64,000 nt of DNA from Topomyia yanbarensis (GCF_030247195.1 NC_080672.1:362134271-362198270), one strand, 5' to 3'. Positions 1-12,097 are shown, counted from the stretch's first letter. A program made the numbers and translations. Notes: generated by a model from the letters alone, not told the origin.

Positions 1-1151
1 ACTGTATAGCGCCATCTTCAGGGGAACAGTGCCGTGCCGAAACGTCGGCTAAAAAAATAAGAAGTTCTAAAATAGTGAATGACTACTAAGCCGAAATAAA
101 TCCAACAAGAATATATTACAAAACAGTCGAGCTCTTACCAAGAAGATAATCTACTTCCACTTTTCATCGTATCGAGGGCGCCAATAGTAACTATTCATCG
201 TAGAGAGATAAATATTATGAGTCTTTTACAAAGTTGCAGAACAGACATATTTCACAACTTCTAAAGACACCCACTTTTTATTACTCTCCATTTAAAAGTT
301 AGTTTTGTACACCTCTATACGTTGAAATGTGGAACCTATTTTTTAGCGAAAAGATGACGTATTTCACGCACGAAAATATTACCAACCATTCTATCCAGTT
401 AAACCCAAACATTTTAACGCAAAAAAAGTTTGTGAAATGGAAACGTAACTTAAACAAGACATTGTGGATCGCTATAAAATGTTCACTGTATATTCAAAAC
501 TGTTTTCTCCGGTGACGTACGTAGCGTTTTTTTTATTGAATGTTTTTTGTTTTTGATAGATTATTTTTATTCCAATTTTAATGATATTTTCAGTTTTTTT
601 TATTCACAATTTCATAACATTTCAGGAAAAATTTAAATATTAAAAAGATACTGTGTACGTCAATTGTTCTCATGAATCTATAAAACTTTGGCTTTTGGGT
701 CAAGATCAAGAGTAATATAAGGTAGATTTTCGGCCGTGGGCCCTTTCCAAAAAAAGTGTCTGCGAGCAAATGCTGTACAGCCGCCATCTTGTATTGAAAC
801 GAGTCACTTTCCCGAAACAGGCCTATTTTCTCGTTTTCTACAGTGCACAGTAGTCCAGAATGTAGATTTTAACTTCTGCTAAAATAAATAACTCAGCCTT
901 ATAATATGTTTAGGAAGGTCGTTATCTTTTGCAAGACCCTTCTTTTCGTTGAAATAGAAGACGCTAGAGAGGTTCCAATTTTACTAGATTCTAGAGCTTG
1001 ACTATCTTCAATGAGGTTGTAGAGCAATACATTTTAAACAAATTTGCTGAAGACATGCTAGCTCTATCCTTTCATTGCACGAGAAATCCAAATGTAAGCT
1101 TTAGAGTGTGCCTTAAAACAACGGTTTTATTTATATAACTTTTAGAGTTTT
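1..1151. other. Non-coding, no gene seen
   Basis: AT-rich sequence with no convincing coding region. At 38-48 there is a CGAAACGTCGG module preceded by an inverted CTGAAGATGG (about 11-20). Related modules recur near 3341-3380 and inside the hairpin at 4121-4367, so this edge probably belongs to a dispersed repeat cut by the window border. Confidence 0.6.
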
Positions 1152-1161
1152 TACTTTACAC

Positions 1162-1438
1162 CAATCTTCCCAAATGAACACACACACAATGATCGCTCTG
1201 GTTCTGTACACTTCGTGTACTCATCATCACTAGCGTTGACTCTTTTTGCCTTATGCTAATCGTTCTCGTGTACGCACCCGGTGTACGTACACGGATGTTT
1301 GAACTAGAGTTTGCACACCGTACGCTTGGGTTCGATGTTCGAGGCAAACCTGTACATCGAGACGAAGCATGTTTGAGATTGAATGCGTGCACGAAATGTT
1401 GTACACAAGGACAGACTTGTCGATGTTCATGGGAAGTC
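1162..1438. mobile_element. Candidate short TIR element with 10-bp direct repeats
   Basis: The direct repeat TACTTTACAC lies at 1152-1161 and again at 1439-1448. Just inside it the ends are imperfectly inverted: CTTCCCAAATGAACA on the left, TGTTCATGGGAAG on the right. The interior is rich in GTAC and clearly more GC-rich than its surroundings. A 9-10 bp duplication would suit a Mutator-like MITE, but the TIR match is short, so this is a candidate only. Confidence 0.45.
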
Positions 1439-1693
1439 TACTTTACACAAAAGTAACCTTTGGACAACATGAACATTATCTTTGGGCGCATAATTTATTC
1501 GTAGACAACTACTACTAAACCATTTTCTTTTCAAAGTTATAATTACTTTTACATAAAACAGTTAAAAAAAATTATATATCATTTTCTTCGTATAGGGCAC
1601 TTAACATTAAATAAAGTTTCTGCCATATGCAATACCATATGTTGAAGTATGGATCACGAAAAAATGGCAAATACATTTTTTTATATGCTGCAA

Positions 1694-2440
1694 TATTTTT
1701 TTTCGAGTATTGTTCTACTGGAGCTGAACAGCTAGGGTTTTGGAAGGGTTCCCCGTCAGAATCACTCACTACAATTTCAGACGAGACGGGTAATGTTACC
1801 CACTAAAACACTGCTTAAGGCTGAACAGAGAATGAGCGAAAATCGAAAACGAAAAAAGCAGGTTTCTTCCAAACCGTTTGTTAGATCTTCATATAAATCA
1901 ATCAGCTTATGTGGAATGTTGTTACAGTAATGCTGATTGATTTTTATGAAGATCTAACACATGGTGTGGAAGAAAACTGCTTTTTTTCTGTTTCGATTTT
2001 TCCCCCTTTCTGTTCAAGCTTAAGGCCAATTGAAGCGGGTCATGGATCTGAATATCACATTTTACGGTTCAGATATGTGCGGCGTAGGGACTTGCGATCG
2101 CATGTATCATTGCGAAGGAATCGAGCGTTCGTACGTTAACGTGTTCGATCGAGTAGGCCTTCGTGTGTCGCGTTAGCGTGTATGTACCTTCGCGTGTCTA
2201 AATTCGATCTTTTAACCGTGTCCATTCGCGTATTCGCGTGTGTTCTTGGATTACCTGCTTAGTTTTCAGTGTCCGGTTCAGAAGTTCAGAAGAGAGTGAG
2301 TTTTCCTAAAGTTATTTTTTTTGATTAGTTCAACTGAAGGCATGGGCCTAGCTGCTAGGGCGAAGGGAAGAGGCTTTAGATTCACGATCGCGCGAGCCAG
2401 AGTTGCGTGGATAATCGTAAAGTGCTAGAGCGTTTGTATG
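1694..2440 (+). repeat. Dispersed complex repeat family X, copy A
   Basis: This shares long blocks with 10670-11690 and 21613-25560. Shared landmarks are the CAGAATCACTC..GCAGACGAGA start block, GCTTAAGGCCAATT, GAGCGTTTGTATGTTAACG, and ATTCGCGTGTGTTCTTGGAT. The unit is rich in CG-containing words (GATCGCG, TTCGCGTG), unlike the AT-rich background. No protein is evident. Copy A is split by a MITE at 1822-2017. Its identity is unknown: it could be a large non-autonomous element or a retroelement UTR with internal subrepeats. Confidence 0.75.
1822..2017. mobile_element. 196-bp foldback MITE with about 9-bp TSD (Mutator-like?)
   Basis: The sequence GCTTAAGGC is duplicated at 1813-1821 and 2018-2026. 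The unoccupied site, GCTTAAGGCCAATT, is seen in the related copy near 10790, so the insertion is directly demonstrated. The insert folds on itself over almost its full length, from TGAACAGAGAA at the left to TTTCTGTTCA at the right, with AGATCTTCATA facing TATGAAGATCT near the centre. There is no coding capacity. The long TIRs and 8-9 bp TSD suggest a Mutator-like or hAT-like MITE; the ends do not look typical of hAT. Confidence 0.8.
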
Positions 2441-3115
2441 TTAACGTTAATGAACACTCTCAATATCCCGCAACTTCGAGTAATTGACGACAAATGCGCA
2501 TCTTACGAAACATGTCTCGGCATCAGAGGAAGAAAGTGTCAAAGATTTTTGCCAAGATGTTATACTGAGTTATTTGAACAACATTCTCAAAACGGTGTTC
2601 CAGCTAGCATACAATCGCTAGATAGTAAATATTTAGAGCACCGACCTATTGTAAGTCTTTTAAAAATAAAATCATTAGTTTCACTAACAACTGAACAGTC
2701 TTTGGATGATTTGGCGGCGTCACGCAAGATTGTTTCGTCCGTGCTGTCGAACAGTTTTTTCAACGCTTCCTTCTTCTTCGTCACTATCTTCGCCGGACGG
2801 CCGCTACCGGCCTTCCACTCCACGCTCAGGGATGCCAAGATCCGGCGAGCTGTACTCACGTGCTCGTTTTCATCTCGAAAGTGGTCTACCGTAAACTTTT
2901 TTCCACGATGACTATACGTTTCGTAAAACCGTACAACACGCTCGCGGAGTGCTTGCTGTTTCGACGCTATTTTCTATTGAACTGACAGCACCCGAGCGAA
3001 AAGAAACATGTCACCCATTTCTAGGGAGTCCAGAGAGCAATTCTCTTGGAGAAAAAAAAATTACGCTCTTTACATTAATTACAGAAAGTATTGAAATCAT
3101 TCTCATTTTTTATTG
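2440..3115 (-). pseudogene. Mariner (D37E-type?) transposase, N-terminal remnant
   Basis: Read on the minus strand, 2965 down to about 2585 encodes a decayed transposase N-terminus. KQQALRERVVRFYE is followed by KKFTVDHFRDEN, a helix-turn-helix-like segment, then GSGRPAKIVTKKKEALKKLF, the basic linker between the two DNA-binding subdomains. The frame is open for about 125 codons, then breaks near 2580. A weak trace of the first catalytic-Asp region may lie near 2480. The catalytic core is otherwise missing. The 5' boundary is near 3115, where ATTGAACACCCAGG could be part of a TIR. The same family appears to supply the fragments at 63 kb. Confidence 0.75.
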
Positions 3116-4120
3116 AACACCCAGGCTTCATCAGTTTTAAATAATATGGCAGGACAGCGAAGATATATCAAAATTTAATTTTTCGTCGGTCACTGAAACT
3201 ATTCCTGGCAGCACTTCTCCAGCGGGATCCAAACAGACTAATTGCAATAATTTCAGTTCTACGAGTACTACTTAAAGTTGTTAGTACTCAACTGAAGGGC
3301 AACATTATTAACATTAGAATAATAACGACATCAAAATCAGTTACCCCTGAAGATGGTGTCAAGCGGCATCGAAATGTCGGATAAAATTAAAATATGATCA
3401 ACTTACTTTGCACAGGCTGACAAAGCCGTTAAAAACAAATCAAAAGTTAGTTTTATTCTTGAATTCCACCCGGAAAAAATGTAGTACTATCCACAGTTTG
3501 GATGGAACTTTTTTTTTATATTAACAATAATTGAAACACCGTAACACATCGCAGTCGAACCACTCTCGACTCGATGGTTGTGCTTCGGTCTGGCTGGCTG
3601 AATGACGTTGACATCCATTTTCTAGGGATCCATTCCACAATCTACTAAATAGAACAACCGGCAACTTGATATTGTGTATCAATTAAAACGTCAGAACATA
3701 AATTTCTACCTATTCCTTCTGACATCCTCTTCCGGGGCGACGGAATGCTGTCAGTCAATCAGTCAGTGGGAAAGAGATACAACAACGGAGATGCCTGCCT
3801 TGCTGCGCTCCCATTAGCAACGGGATCCTGCCGACGATGACGCGGGTTTGCGTAACTGACAGTGAAGGAGGGTCATGCCGTGAATTAACGACCGTTGAAT
3901 TATCTCGAAGGGAATGTTTGAGCTACAAACTTTACGGGATGTGTTGTTTGGCAGTAATGTAACCAATCTATAGTCCGATTTGAGAAAAAAAATGTTAGAT
4001 GGGATGAAATTATTCCAGTGATCCATAAATTTTGTGACGTTAATGCTGTCTTAGAATCCAAAAGGGAAATCCGACTGATGTATGTATTTATGAAGTGTAT
4101 AAATACAACCGGATAATGTT
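3116..4120. other. Non-coding, no gene seen
   Basis: Open frames here are short and lack recognisable domains. CCCTGAAGATGG followed by CGAAATGTCGG at about 3345-3380 is a diverged copy of the module seen at 38-48. The stretch 3560-3850 is slightly GC-richer but shows no motif I recognise. Confidence 0.5.
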
Positions 4121-4367
4121 TATTAATTTTGTTATTTATTCCTCGGCTTTTCGGTCTTTCAAAGCAGAACGGGTATTGTATACTTCCCGACGTTTCGGCC
4201 ACTGGTTTTGGCCTTTTTCAAGGGAAATATGTTATCGTATAGACGCAAAACGATAACATATTTCCCTTGAAAAAGGCCAAAACCAATGGCCGAAACATCG
4301 GGCAGTATACAATACGCGTTCTGATTTGAAAGACCGAAAAGCCGAGGAATAAATAACAACATTAATG
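4121..4367. mobile_element. Hairpin MITE, about 237-bp near-perfect foldback
   Basis: The left arm (GTTATTTATTCCTCGGC at 4131 to GTTATCGT ending at 4238) is matched in reverse complement by 4250-4357. The arms are about 108 bp, the loop about 11 bp, and there are only a few mismatches. Each arm carries the module GACGTTTCGGCC..GGTTTTGGCC, which resembles the CGAAACGTCGG modules near 45 and 3375. There is no coding capacity. ATTAAT-like sequence flanks both sides, so a short TSD is possible but not proven. Confidence 0.85.
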
Positions 4368-6470
4368 TATGTATTTAAATTTACAAGCTCTTTCGTTTGC
4401 TAGAGACTTAAGTACTCTCAAATCAGAAAGTTACAAATTTGAAACATGTAAAACTTAAATGTTCTTACGCTTTCCACGATCCTCCATTCGATTTGTTATT
4501 GTTGAAGGGCTTACCTGTAAAGACATAAATAAGAAAGAAATTAGAACAGCATTAGATATGAACCACAATCAAACATTAATAAACCAGCGTTAGTTTACTC
4601 AGACACAACAATGCGTTTTCCCTACACACCCCTAAAAGCAAAGCTATTTCGTGTCTGATCTTGACTTTCCGTTTAGGTACAAACTTCTAAGCGGATGTGC
4701 AGGATAGTTGCAGAACTGATTACTATGAATTAATGAATAAGATCAATTGCCTGAACCGCCACAATCCACTATTAAGCTGAATAAAGCTCATACGTAAGAA
4801 AGTTCTCAAAAGTATATTTCAAGGATCACTTAAAACAAGAGAATTTCATCTATTTATTTCGATGTTGGCATCAATAATTTGAACGAATAATTGACGGTTC
4901 CGAGAAACGATCTAGAATCTGATTAATGTAAACTAATTAAATTTCTCTGTCCAATTACTCGACAAACCCAAAACCTGAGATCGGTTAGAAAATCAATTAA
5001 ATTATATTCCCGACCACCAGGGACTCTATCTGAAATCGAAAAATCCACCGAAAAAGAGAAAAACAAGGCGCCCAACAAAAGCACACCTTCACAGGCAAAC
5101 CCGCAATCAATTTGCCTAGAAGAGCTTTATTGTTTACGTGACCTGTCAGTTGGCTGAATCTACGTTTACTACTCGAACGAAACAATCATTCGCTGATGTT
5201 ACATAAGCTATGTCACCGTCAAAACCGGCCGGCAACCGGAAAAGGGCATTACGATTTACCATTTGTTTCTACCAGGGGATCCATAAGTCTAGGCATGCTC
5301 GTTCGCCATCAACGGAGAAACACATTTCCAATATGCCATCGCACGAAGAGTGCCCAATATTATCTTCTATTCAATACATATTTGATGGCACCTTTCCCTC
5401 GTTTGCACGCGACTACTACCGTTTTACTGTTTTCCAAGATTTCCCTGGGAGATTCAAAGCTCTACCTGAGCTCCCTTTCGCGAAGAGGTGAAGGTCGTGG
5501 CCAGTGTCTGTAACTTTTTTTCCGAACTGGATCCGATGATGGTGACATTCACTTTGTGTTCCGCTTCCACGCCGTGAAAAGGCTTTCCAATTTGCATTCG
5601 GTCTACCGTATCCAAAGCTTAAGAGGCGTACATAAGCTAAGTTGAAATTTTAATTGCTCTATCATATTTATTGCTTTTGGTTTCTAACCAATAAAGAAAA
5701 TTCCACAAATTAATCACCTACCTACCTGCCCATCAAAATCAACCGACAAATTGAAACCGAAAGTAGCTTAAGCAACCGGTTGGTGGTTTTGACCAGCAGT
5801 CCCTAATCATCAGCGTTTTGTTGCTGGGTTGATTGCAAACTGATACCAGTCACGTGTCGGTGGTAATTTGGGTTACTGGAACTACACTGCGCGAGCCAGC
5901 CCCACAACACCTGGCGCTGTCTGTATGTACCTGACTGAACGATTCGAACGAATAGGAGCGCGAAGCCTGTATGTGGATATGTTAATGAAACAAGGTGTGG
6001 AAAGGCGATGAAGCGTGCGAGTGGGATCATGTTTCGGTAAACAATACACACAATTATGTTTTTCTAGCCATTTTCCTCACCATAAAAGTAAGTTGAAATA
6101 ATTATATGTATACTACCCACGCATTGAGTAAGACCCGCTCGGCGAAATGTGGATTGACACTATTGGCAGACTCTGGGGTTTGTTTTGTTTCAGTATCTGT
6201 TGTTTCTCAAAATGGAATTGCATGTTCCTTTAATTGTTTGTTCATAACCGACGAACGCGTAACGCGTATATTGCTGCATTCGAAATATCTATCACTCCCA
6301 TAGAACCACATTGATATAGGCGGTTCTAGCCCGTATGGTAAAGAAGGGGGGGACGGAATGCCATCTTAGCAAAATGTATCTGATGGTCGATTTGGAAAAT
6401 TGAATTTTGAAAATGCGTTTTCTGGCATGCGTGGAGAGTGTCGAAGAATTTGTCAAATCATACACTATTT
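4368..6470. other. Low-repeat non-coding block
   Basis: I see no supported gene. Frames of 80-105 codons at 5196-5513 (plus) and 5803-6051 (minus) have no recognisable domain and no start or splice context. It may be unique intergenic or intronic DNA. Confidence 0.5.
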
Positions 6471-6473
6471 TTT

Positions 6474-6580
6474 TTAAGATATTCCTCAAGGAAGCCACTA
6501 AGGACTACTAGTATTTGTTTTATTCATCAATGATTTACTAAAACCAGCATCCACAAAAAGGTTATATACACACGCTTTTC
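6474..6580 (+). pseudogene. Non-LTR RT remnant (motif B region)
   Basis: One frame reads DIPQGSH, then a stop, then GLLVFVLFINDLLKPAS. This is the PQGS-x-LGPLLF-x-L(F/Y)INDL signature of Jockey/CR1-type reverse transcriptases. Only about 35 codons are recognisable, with an in-frame stop where Leu is expected. It is a dead fragment with no visible element ends. Confidence 0.65.
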
Positions 6581-7514
6581 TACGGGAACACTTTTCGGTT
6601 GAATAGGGGGCGGGGGGCACGTATCCCTCCATGCCTCCCTAGATTACATTGACACAAGAGTTTCATAATTAGGTAAAGTACGTAACGATCTATGAGACAA
6701 AATGAGAGTCAGATTTTCACTGGCAAATAATTTTAATTGTTGGCGACTACACTACCTGTTCTTAAAGAAAGATTCTAGACAGTCATAAATGATCACTGGA
6801 ATTTGTTCGGAGTACCGGCATATGTGTGGATGTGTTTAAAATAAGTTTAAGTTGAGTTTAATAAATCTCTAAATAATAAATAATCTGACCATATTTTGGT
6901 AGAATTTTAAAAGATTTGAAATATATATTCTGTGAAGAAATTACATTTTTGAACGGCATATAGTACGAGGTTTACAAGCGTAAACGTAAAAAGTGTCATT
7001 TGAATGAATTTTTGACTTAATTGGATCAACCTTTGGACACATAGCTAAATGGCTTTTTTTGGAAAGGTTCTTCTGATGGTGAAATATATTTCGAGCAAGA
7101 CTCATCAGCAAAGACTACTAGAGTTTGAAATCATACCATTTGAATATATTCGGACGTATAGATCTTTTTCCGGACTAAAAATACAACGTTACGTTTGAAA
7201 ATCCACATTAACACATGAGTGTCAACGCTAAGTATTCTGAAAATTTCAAAAAACCTGGCGAAATGATATTCGGTCAAGACCAGCATTTCGAAAATCCTCT
7301 CAGATACGCTCTGGGTCACGGTTTACAGCCCAAGGCAGGCACGGCGTTGCTGGCAACAAGTTTCTTACGAAGAGGTATTACGTCTACGTATCCGCTAACG
7401 AGGTTAAGATCGACGGTGTGGTAACCCATTCGGGTTAGAGTGAAGATTTTGGAATTTACGAAATTGCATTTAGCACGAATCGCACATGACGGGAGGGACT
7501 CCTATCGGGTCTGC
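6581..7514. other. Non-coding, no gene seen
   Basis: AT-rich. Facing short frames at 7131-7424 show no domain. Nothing else is recognised. Confidence 0.45.
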
Positions 7515-7570
7515 TTTACATATTCCCCTATAAGGCTTTTGACAACACGGTGCTACAAAATATAAAAAAA
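7515..7570 (+). pseudogene. Possible RT motif A scrap
   Basis: A frame reads YIFPYKAFDNTVLQNIKK. This resembles the D-x-x-KAFD-x-V motif A of non-LTR reverse transcriptases. The match covers under 20 residues, so it may be chance, although other RT scraps lie nearby. Confidence 0.35.
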
Positions 7571-7719
7571 TAATGTACTTTTAAAGTGATATGTTGAAGG
7601 TTGCAGGTCTGGTTAAATACAACAAAAAATGACGTTTGATCAATTTAATATACTTTCGAAATCTGGATTTATAGCAAAAAAAACTATTTTTTAGGATATT
7701 CGGCACTAACATTTTTATA

Positions 7720-8765
7720 CGCGGTTATTTTTCAGCCGATTTTCAATTCTCTTGAAAAAAGAAGAAATGACCTTTCCAACGGAATGCTGTATTATATTCT
7801 TTTGTTAAAAGTACTATGCCGGTTAGGGACAACATTATAAAAAGAATCATTATTTTGCAATTTTTTCATAAAAAATATGAAAATTCTTCAACATTTTTAT
7901 AAGGAAGTGTCTTCGTTTTAATTAAAATTTGGATGCTAGAAGCAAACCAAAAACGTAGTTTTTCATCATTTCTCGTCTACTTCACGATAAATTATATGTG
8001 AACTCAGAGTACTCAAGTTGGTTTTTTATTATTGTGCGCTTGTGATATTATATGGGAAATTTGCTTCAAAGCAGAGTATCTCAAGCTGCGCTCAAATTAT
8101 ATTGAGATTATAAGTGTTTTTTTATGTAGAAATGTCTAAGGAACACGATGGCATTGGAATTTTCAAAATTAAAATGAATGTATTGAGAGAAAAATTAACT
8201 TTTAATATTTAACTGAAAAATTCGCATAGTTGGCAGCACTGCTGTCAAAAGTTAATATTTTTTCTAGACTCCTGGAACAATTTTCTTCAAAAACCATCTT
8301 GTGGTTTGATTCCAGAGTAAATAGAACCGGAAATATGATCAAAAGAAAATCAAGGGCTTTGGCATATTGTCATAACGGGGGGGGGGGGGGGTGCTTCCAT
8401 GGCCCAAGGGGTGGTTTGACACAAAAATTTGGGTTTTTATATATTGACCCTAGATGAACAATTCCTCCAAATTTGGTTCAAATCCGTGAGGATCGATTAC
8501 ACGTGCCTTGATCACTTCGCGTGGAATGACCTATGTTCTCTCCAAACTTTTATTAAAACAAAGACATTTCATTGGAAGTATGTTCAGCAGTTTTTATAAT
8601 TTTCATGGAAAATTCGCAAAATTATAGTAATTTTCATATTGTTGTCCCAAAGTATTTTTGACAAAAAAACATGACATACCATACCGTTGGAAAGGTTTTT
8701 TCTTCTTTTTCCGAGAACAGTTAAAAAATTGAAATTCGGTTAAAAAATTACCGCGAAGGAACATC
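7720..8765. mobile_element. Diverged foldback element, arms about 280 bp
   Basis: The segment about 7720-8000 reappears in reverse complement at about 8480-8755. AAGAAGAAA..CCTTTCCAACGG, GGGACAACA and AATTTTGC are shared in order, with many substitutions. The 480-bp interior includes 15 consecutive G residues at 8377-8391, and a segment near 8300 resembling 46130-46165 (GATTCCAGAGTAAATAGA-like). There is no coding region. Outer ends and TSD could not be fixed. Confidence 0.65.
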
Positions 8766-9289
8766 TACCGCGTCGCGTCCTTCTATGTAACCGCGAAAGA
8801 ATCATTGTCGATTGTGGAGTTTTCAATTTACCTCTTGTTGCTTGCTGAATTCATTCAACACGTTTTTTTGGAGTAACATTGTCCTACATGATTGGATGCG
8901 ACTAAGAGTGAGAGTATTTCCAAAACCGAGAAAACCAACCTCCGATCACAATTCGTATCGGCCGATTTAAATGCTGATTTCACTCCGCTGCAATTATAAA
9001 CTTCACCAGTGGGCTTCTTGAACAAACATCGATGAATCTTCAAACTATCACTCACTACTGATATATTTCCTTTCTGTGGGAAGAAACAAATCGAACATCG
9101 ATCATTACTGGGGAATCTCGTGTTTGAGTGACGTATAAAAACGATTCGAGCTGACCCTAATTTCTTTCATTGCAGGCATACACGGTTTTATTCCTAAACA
9201 AGTGACAACGACCAAAGTATTTACATACATTCTTCCGCGGCCTTCGACCAAATGCAGTAACCACCAGTAGTCACCCGAGACAAGCTCGG
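8766..9289. other. Non-coding, no gene seen
   Basis: Short frames only and no recognised motif. The 3' part may be the 5' continuation of the RT remnant that follows. Confidence 0.45.
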
Positions 9290-9620
9290 TATTCACGAAC
9301 AACCTCTTCGTTGGGTTCGTTCTTATCTCAATAGAAGGTAACCTGAAATCAGCAATAAATACTGTATATCTGCACTATTTCAGGCTACATCTGACATCCC
9401 ACAAGGAAGCCATCTCGGCTCAGCAATATTTTTGCTCTATTTTAATGATATCAATACGTAAGTACGCCGAAGGCATGTAGATTTTCCAATGGAAATGGAA
9501 TTCAACCGATGTAAAATATCTTCAGCAAGAACTGGACACGATACTTACTTCGTATGATCTAAGAAGAACGATTATTAACCCAAGTAAATATTCAATTTTT
9601 GTGTAGTCTCTTTTTGAATG
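9290..9620 (+). pseudogene. CR1/Jockey-like RT remnant
   Basis: One frame gives TSDIPQGSHLGSAIFLLYFN followed by DINT, the motif B region of a non-LTR reverse transcriptase. About 30 codons later another frame gives FQWKWNSTDVKYLQQELDTI and then NPSKYSIF, matching the usual helix and N-x-x-K segment after the FADD box. The FADD box itself is lost to frameshifting. Similar GSHLG-x-x-IFLLYLND remnants lie at 47 kb and on the minus strand at 26.5 kb, so several related copies have decayed here. Confidence 0.75.
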
Positions 9621-10420
9621 AATTGTTGTAGCCAAATGCTCTTTATTATAAGTTAGGATAGACGTGTAATTTAACTAGTCCAGGGAGATGTATAAAGTAA
9701 ACTGAACTAAGCACACTTCAAAGTAATAATTCATACTTAACTATTTCACGTTTTCACCAATCGATAGAATTATCTTCAATACCTTGCCTTAGTAAAATTT
9801 GTTCAAAATTGCTTTCAAAGTAAAACATCAAAATTACTCGAATCTATAAATATTAACTACACAACTCATTAAACAAGTACAAGCCAATTGTGTATGACGG
9901 CCGAATTAGAAAATCTCAAGTATTTAATGCCGTGGTCCTTAATTTGTCTTAGATATTGTCGTTTGTTCGTAAATTGATCGTTTTAAACGTTTTCAATTGA
10001 ACACGAGCAAACTGAATTGTAATATTTTTTTTATTTCATAGCACAAGAATGTTACGCCGGTGATTATCATGGTAAATTCCTCATATTTCAAGAATTCCCC
10101 TAAGGAATATGCTTTTAAAGGTTCAATATAGTAGGCCCGTTTAAAAACTTTCCCAGAAAAGAGTGGACGATTTCGACCGTTTATAACATTTGGGAGCCTG
10201 GTTTGTGGTTGGAACACTGCTGACTTCATTTTAGACCAGGTGTTTGTGTTTCGACTTCGTCTCTTCAGAACCACGGCACTTGACCAATAGTCCAAAATTG
10301 GAAACACTACTTGTGAACACACTAAACGACTTCTACTTTCCCGTAGATGAATAGGTTCTGTTTGCTGATGAGACCTACTGAAATCGAACCTTGTTTTCAG
10401 CTAAGCAGGCGAATGCTAGA
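9621..10420. other. Non-coding; partial foldback-family sequence near 10230-10290
   Basis: GTTTCGACTTCGTCTCTTCAG at 10248-10268 is one arm of the hairpin family seen complete at 10421-10640. The rest shows no supported gene. A 109-codon minus frame at 9993-10322 runs through this repeat and has no domain. Confidence 0.5.
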
Positions 10421-10640
10421 AAAGACTATATTACTCACTAAGGAGAAAATTGGTTTAAAACCGTCTTTACACATGAACGGCACAAAACCTAACTATAATT
10501 AGTCCAGGTGTTTGCGTTTCGGTTCTGAAGAGACGAAGTCGAACTGCAAACACCTGGATTAATTATAGTTAGGTTTTGTGCCCTTCATGCATAAAGACGG
10601 TTTTAAACCAATTTTCTACTTAGGGAGTAATATAGCATTC
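10421..10640. mobile_element. Hairpin MITE of the CTAAGGAGAA/GACGAAGTC family
   Basis: GAATGCTA..TTACTC, AAAATTGGTTTAAAACCGTC, CACAAAACCTAACTATAATT and CAGGTGTTTGC in the left half (10421-10520) are met in reverse complement at 10535-10640. Arms are about 100 bp with a tight centre. The centre contains TTCTGAAGAGACGAAGTCGA. Related pieces occur at 10248, 43.9, 47.2, 47.6, 50.4 and 51.8-52.0 kb. No coding capacity. Confidence 0.85.
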
Positions 10641-10669
10641 ATTTTAGAATTTTATCAAATTGTCTTATT

Positions 10670-11690
10670 TTTTTTTTTCGAGAATGGAGCTGTATAGCTG
10701 TGTTCTCGGAAGGGCTCCCCCTCAGAATCACTCAATACAAATGCAGACGAGATGGAAATGTCATCCACTAAAACACTGCTTAAGGCCAATTACAGCAGGC
10801 CGTGATTATGATTGTGATATCGAGCGTACGGTGCAGGTGTGCGGGCATAGGACAGTCATGATCACGAGGGAATGTGCATTCATTCGCTTAAGAGCGCAGT
10901 AATGAGATTATAAGTGCTATATTATTCACCAAATCATCGGGGTATTATAATGTTTACGAAAACTGTTTAGATGTGCGATGGATGATCGTGACTGCATGGA
11001 GTGTTACGAAGGGCTCGAGCGTTTGTATGTTAACGTGTTCGATCGCGTGGGCGTTTGTATGTCACGTGTGCTAGCGTGCATCCAACTTTGCCTTGATACA
11101 GGCAAATTCATTTTATAACCGTGATGTCATTCGCAATTCATGTGTGATCTTGAATGATCGCGCGGGCCGTGAATCTTATACATTTTCAGTGTACAGTTTA
11201 GATACTAGAATAAAGTGAGTTTCCCCATATCACTAGAGTTCCCGGTCATGTCGTCGTGTTGTCTAGTGGATATGAGCGCCATTTTCTTCTGATTGGTCCA
11301 ACTGAAGGCATGGACCTAGGCTGCTAGGACCGTGAGTAGAGACTACCTGACGTGTTCTATTCATGATGGCTCCACGCTTTATAAGTTGATAAGTGCTAAA
11401 ATCAATCACTTTATCATCGGGGTGTTTTCATGTTTTCGAGATCGAGATCAAGCGTTTGTATGTTAACGTGTCCTTCGTGTGAGCTAGCGTGAATGTGATG
11501 CTAAGTTTAGGTGGACAGTTCAAATACTAGAAGAGAGTGAGTTCCCTGGTATCACTAGAGTTTCCAGTCCTGTCGCGCTGAAACTTGTTGTCTAAGGTAA
11601 GCGAGCGATTTTTGTTTGTTTTGTTCCGGCCGTGATGGATTCGTGATTGCGTGGGAACGCGGGTTGACTAACAAAATAAAAAAAAAATAG
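10670..11690 (+). repeat. Dispersed complex repeat family X, copy B
   Basis: This is the least interrupted copy of the family also at 1694-2440 and 21613-25560. It is built from partly repeated internal modules. CACTAGAGTT..TCTAGTGGATATGAG, itself a hairpin of about 50 nt, occurs at about 11227-11275, and a diverged form of its first half (CACTAGAGTT) recurs at about 11553. GAGCGTTTGTATGTTAACGTG occurs near 11020, with a related form near 11450. CCAACTGAAGGCATGGACCTA occurs near 11300. No coding region is evident. Its boundaries are approximate. Confidence 0.75.
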
Positions 11691-11816
11691 TGTTTCTTAA
11701 GTAGTTTCTCTGCAATCCATCCTGGAAAAACGCTCGAAATTCGTGTTTACAACCAGAAGACTTCTTAATCACCCGGAGAATTTCACGAGTGCGACATTAT
11801 GGGCATAGGTACGTGT

Positions 11817-11960
11817 GAATGATCGCATTTACAACCGGATTTGTATTATTGCGAAAGATTCGAGCGTTTGTATGCCATTTTGGCCGTTTTTTTTATCGCG
11901 TTGGTATGTGTATGTCACGTATGCTAGCACGTTTGTAATTTCTGCCTTTCTATAATTTCT
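11817..11960 (+). repeat. Family X, small fragment
   Basis: GTGTGAATGATCGCAT, GCGAAAGATTCGAGCGTTTG and GTATGTCACGTATGCTAGC match modules of family X copy B just upstream. It may be an extension of copy B after a diverged gap. Confidence 0.5.
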
Positions 11961-12097
11961 ATAAAAAATGTGTGGGTAATGTCTATTACATAACCGGAAT
12001 GTCGTGACTACACTTCGGTATGTTAGTTCAAATCTAATGATATTCAACGGAATCTCGTTAGAATAGGACATTTTAAAATAATTCTTTAAGATAATTA

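Noticed and set aside
2438..2911. 157-codon plus-strand frame
   Set aside because: Antisense to the mariner transposase N-terminus, which has recognisable linker and helix-turn-helix sequence on the minus strand.
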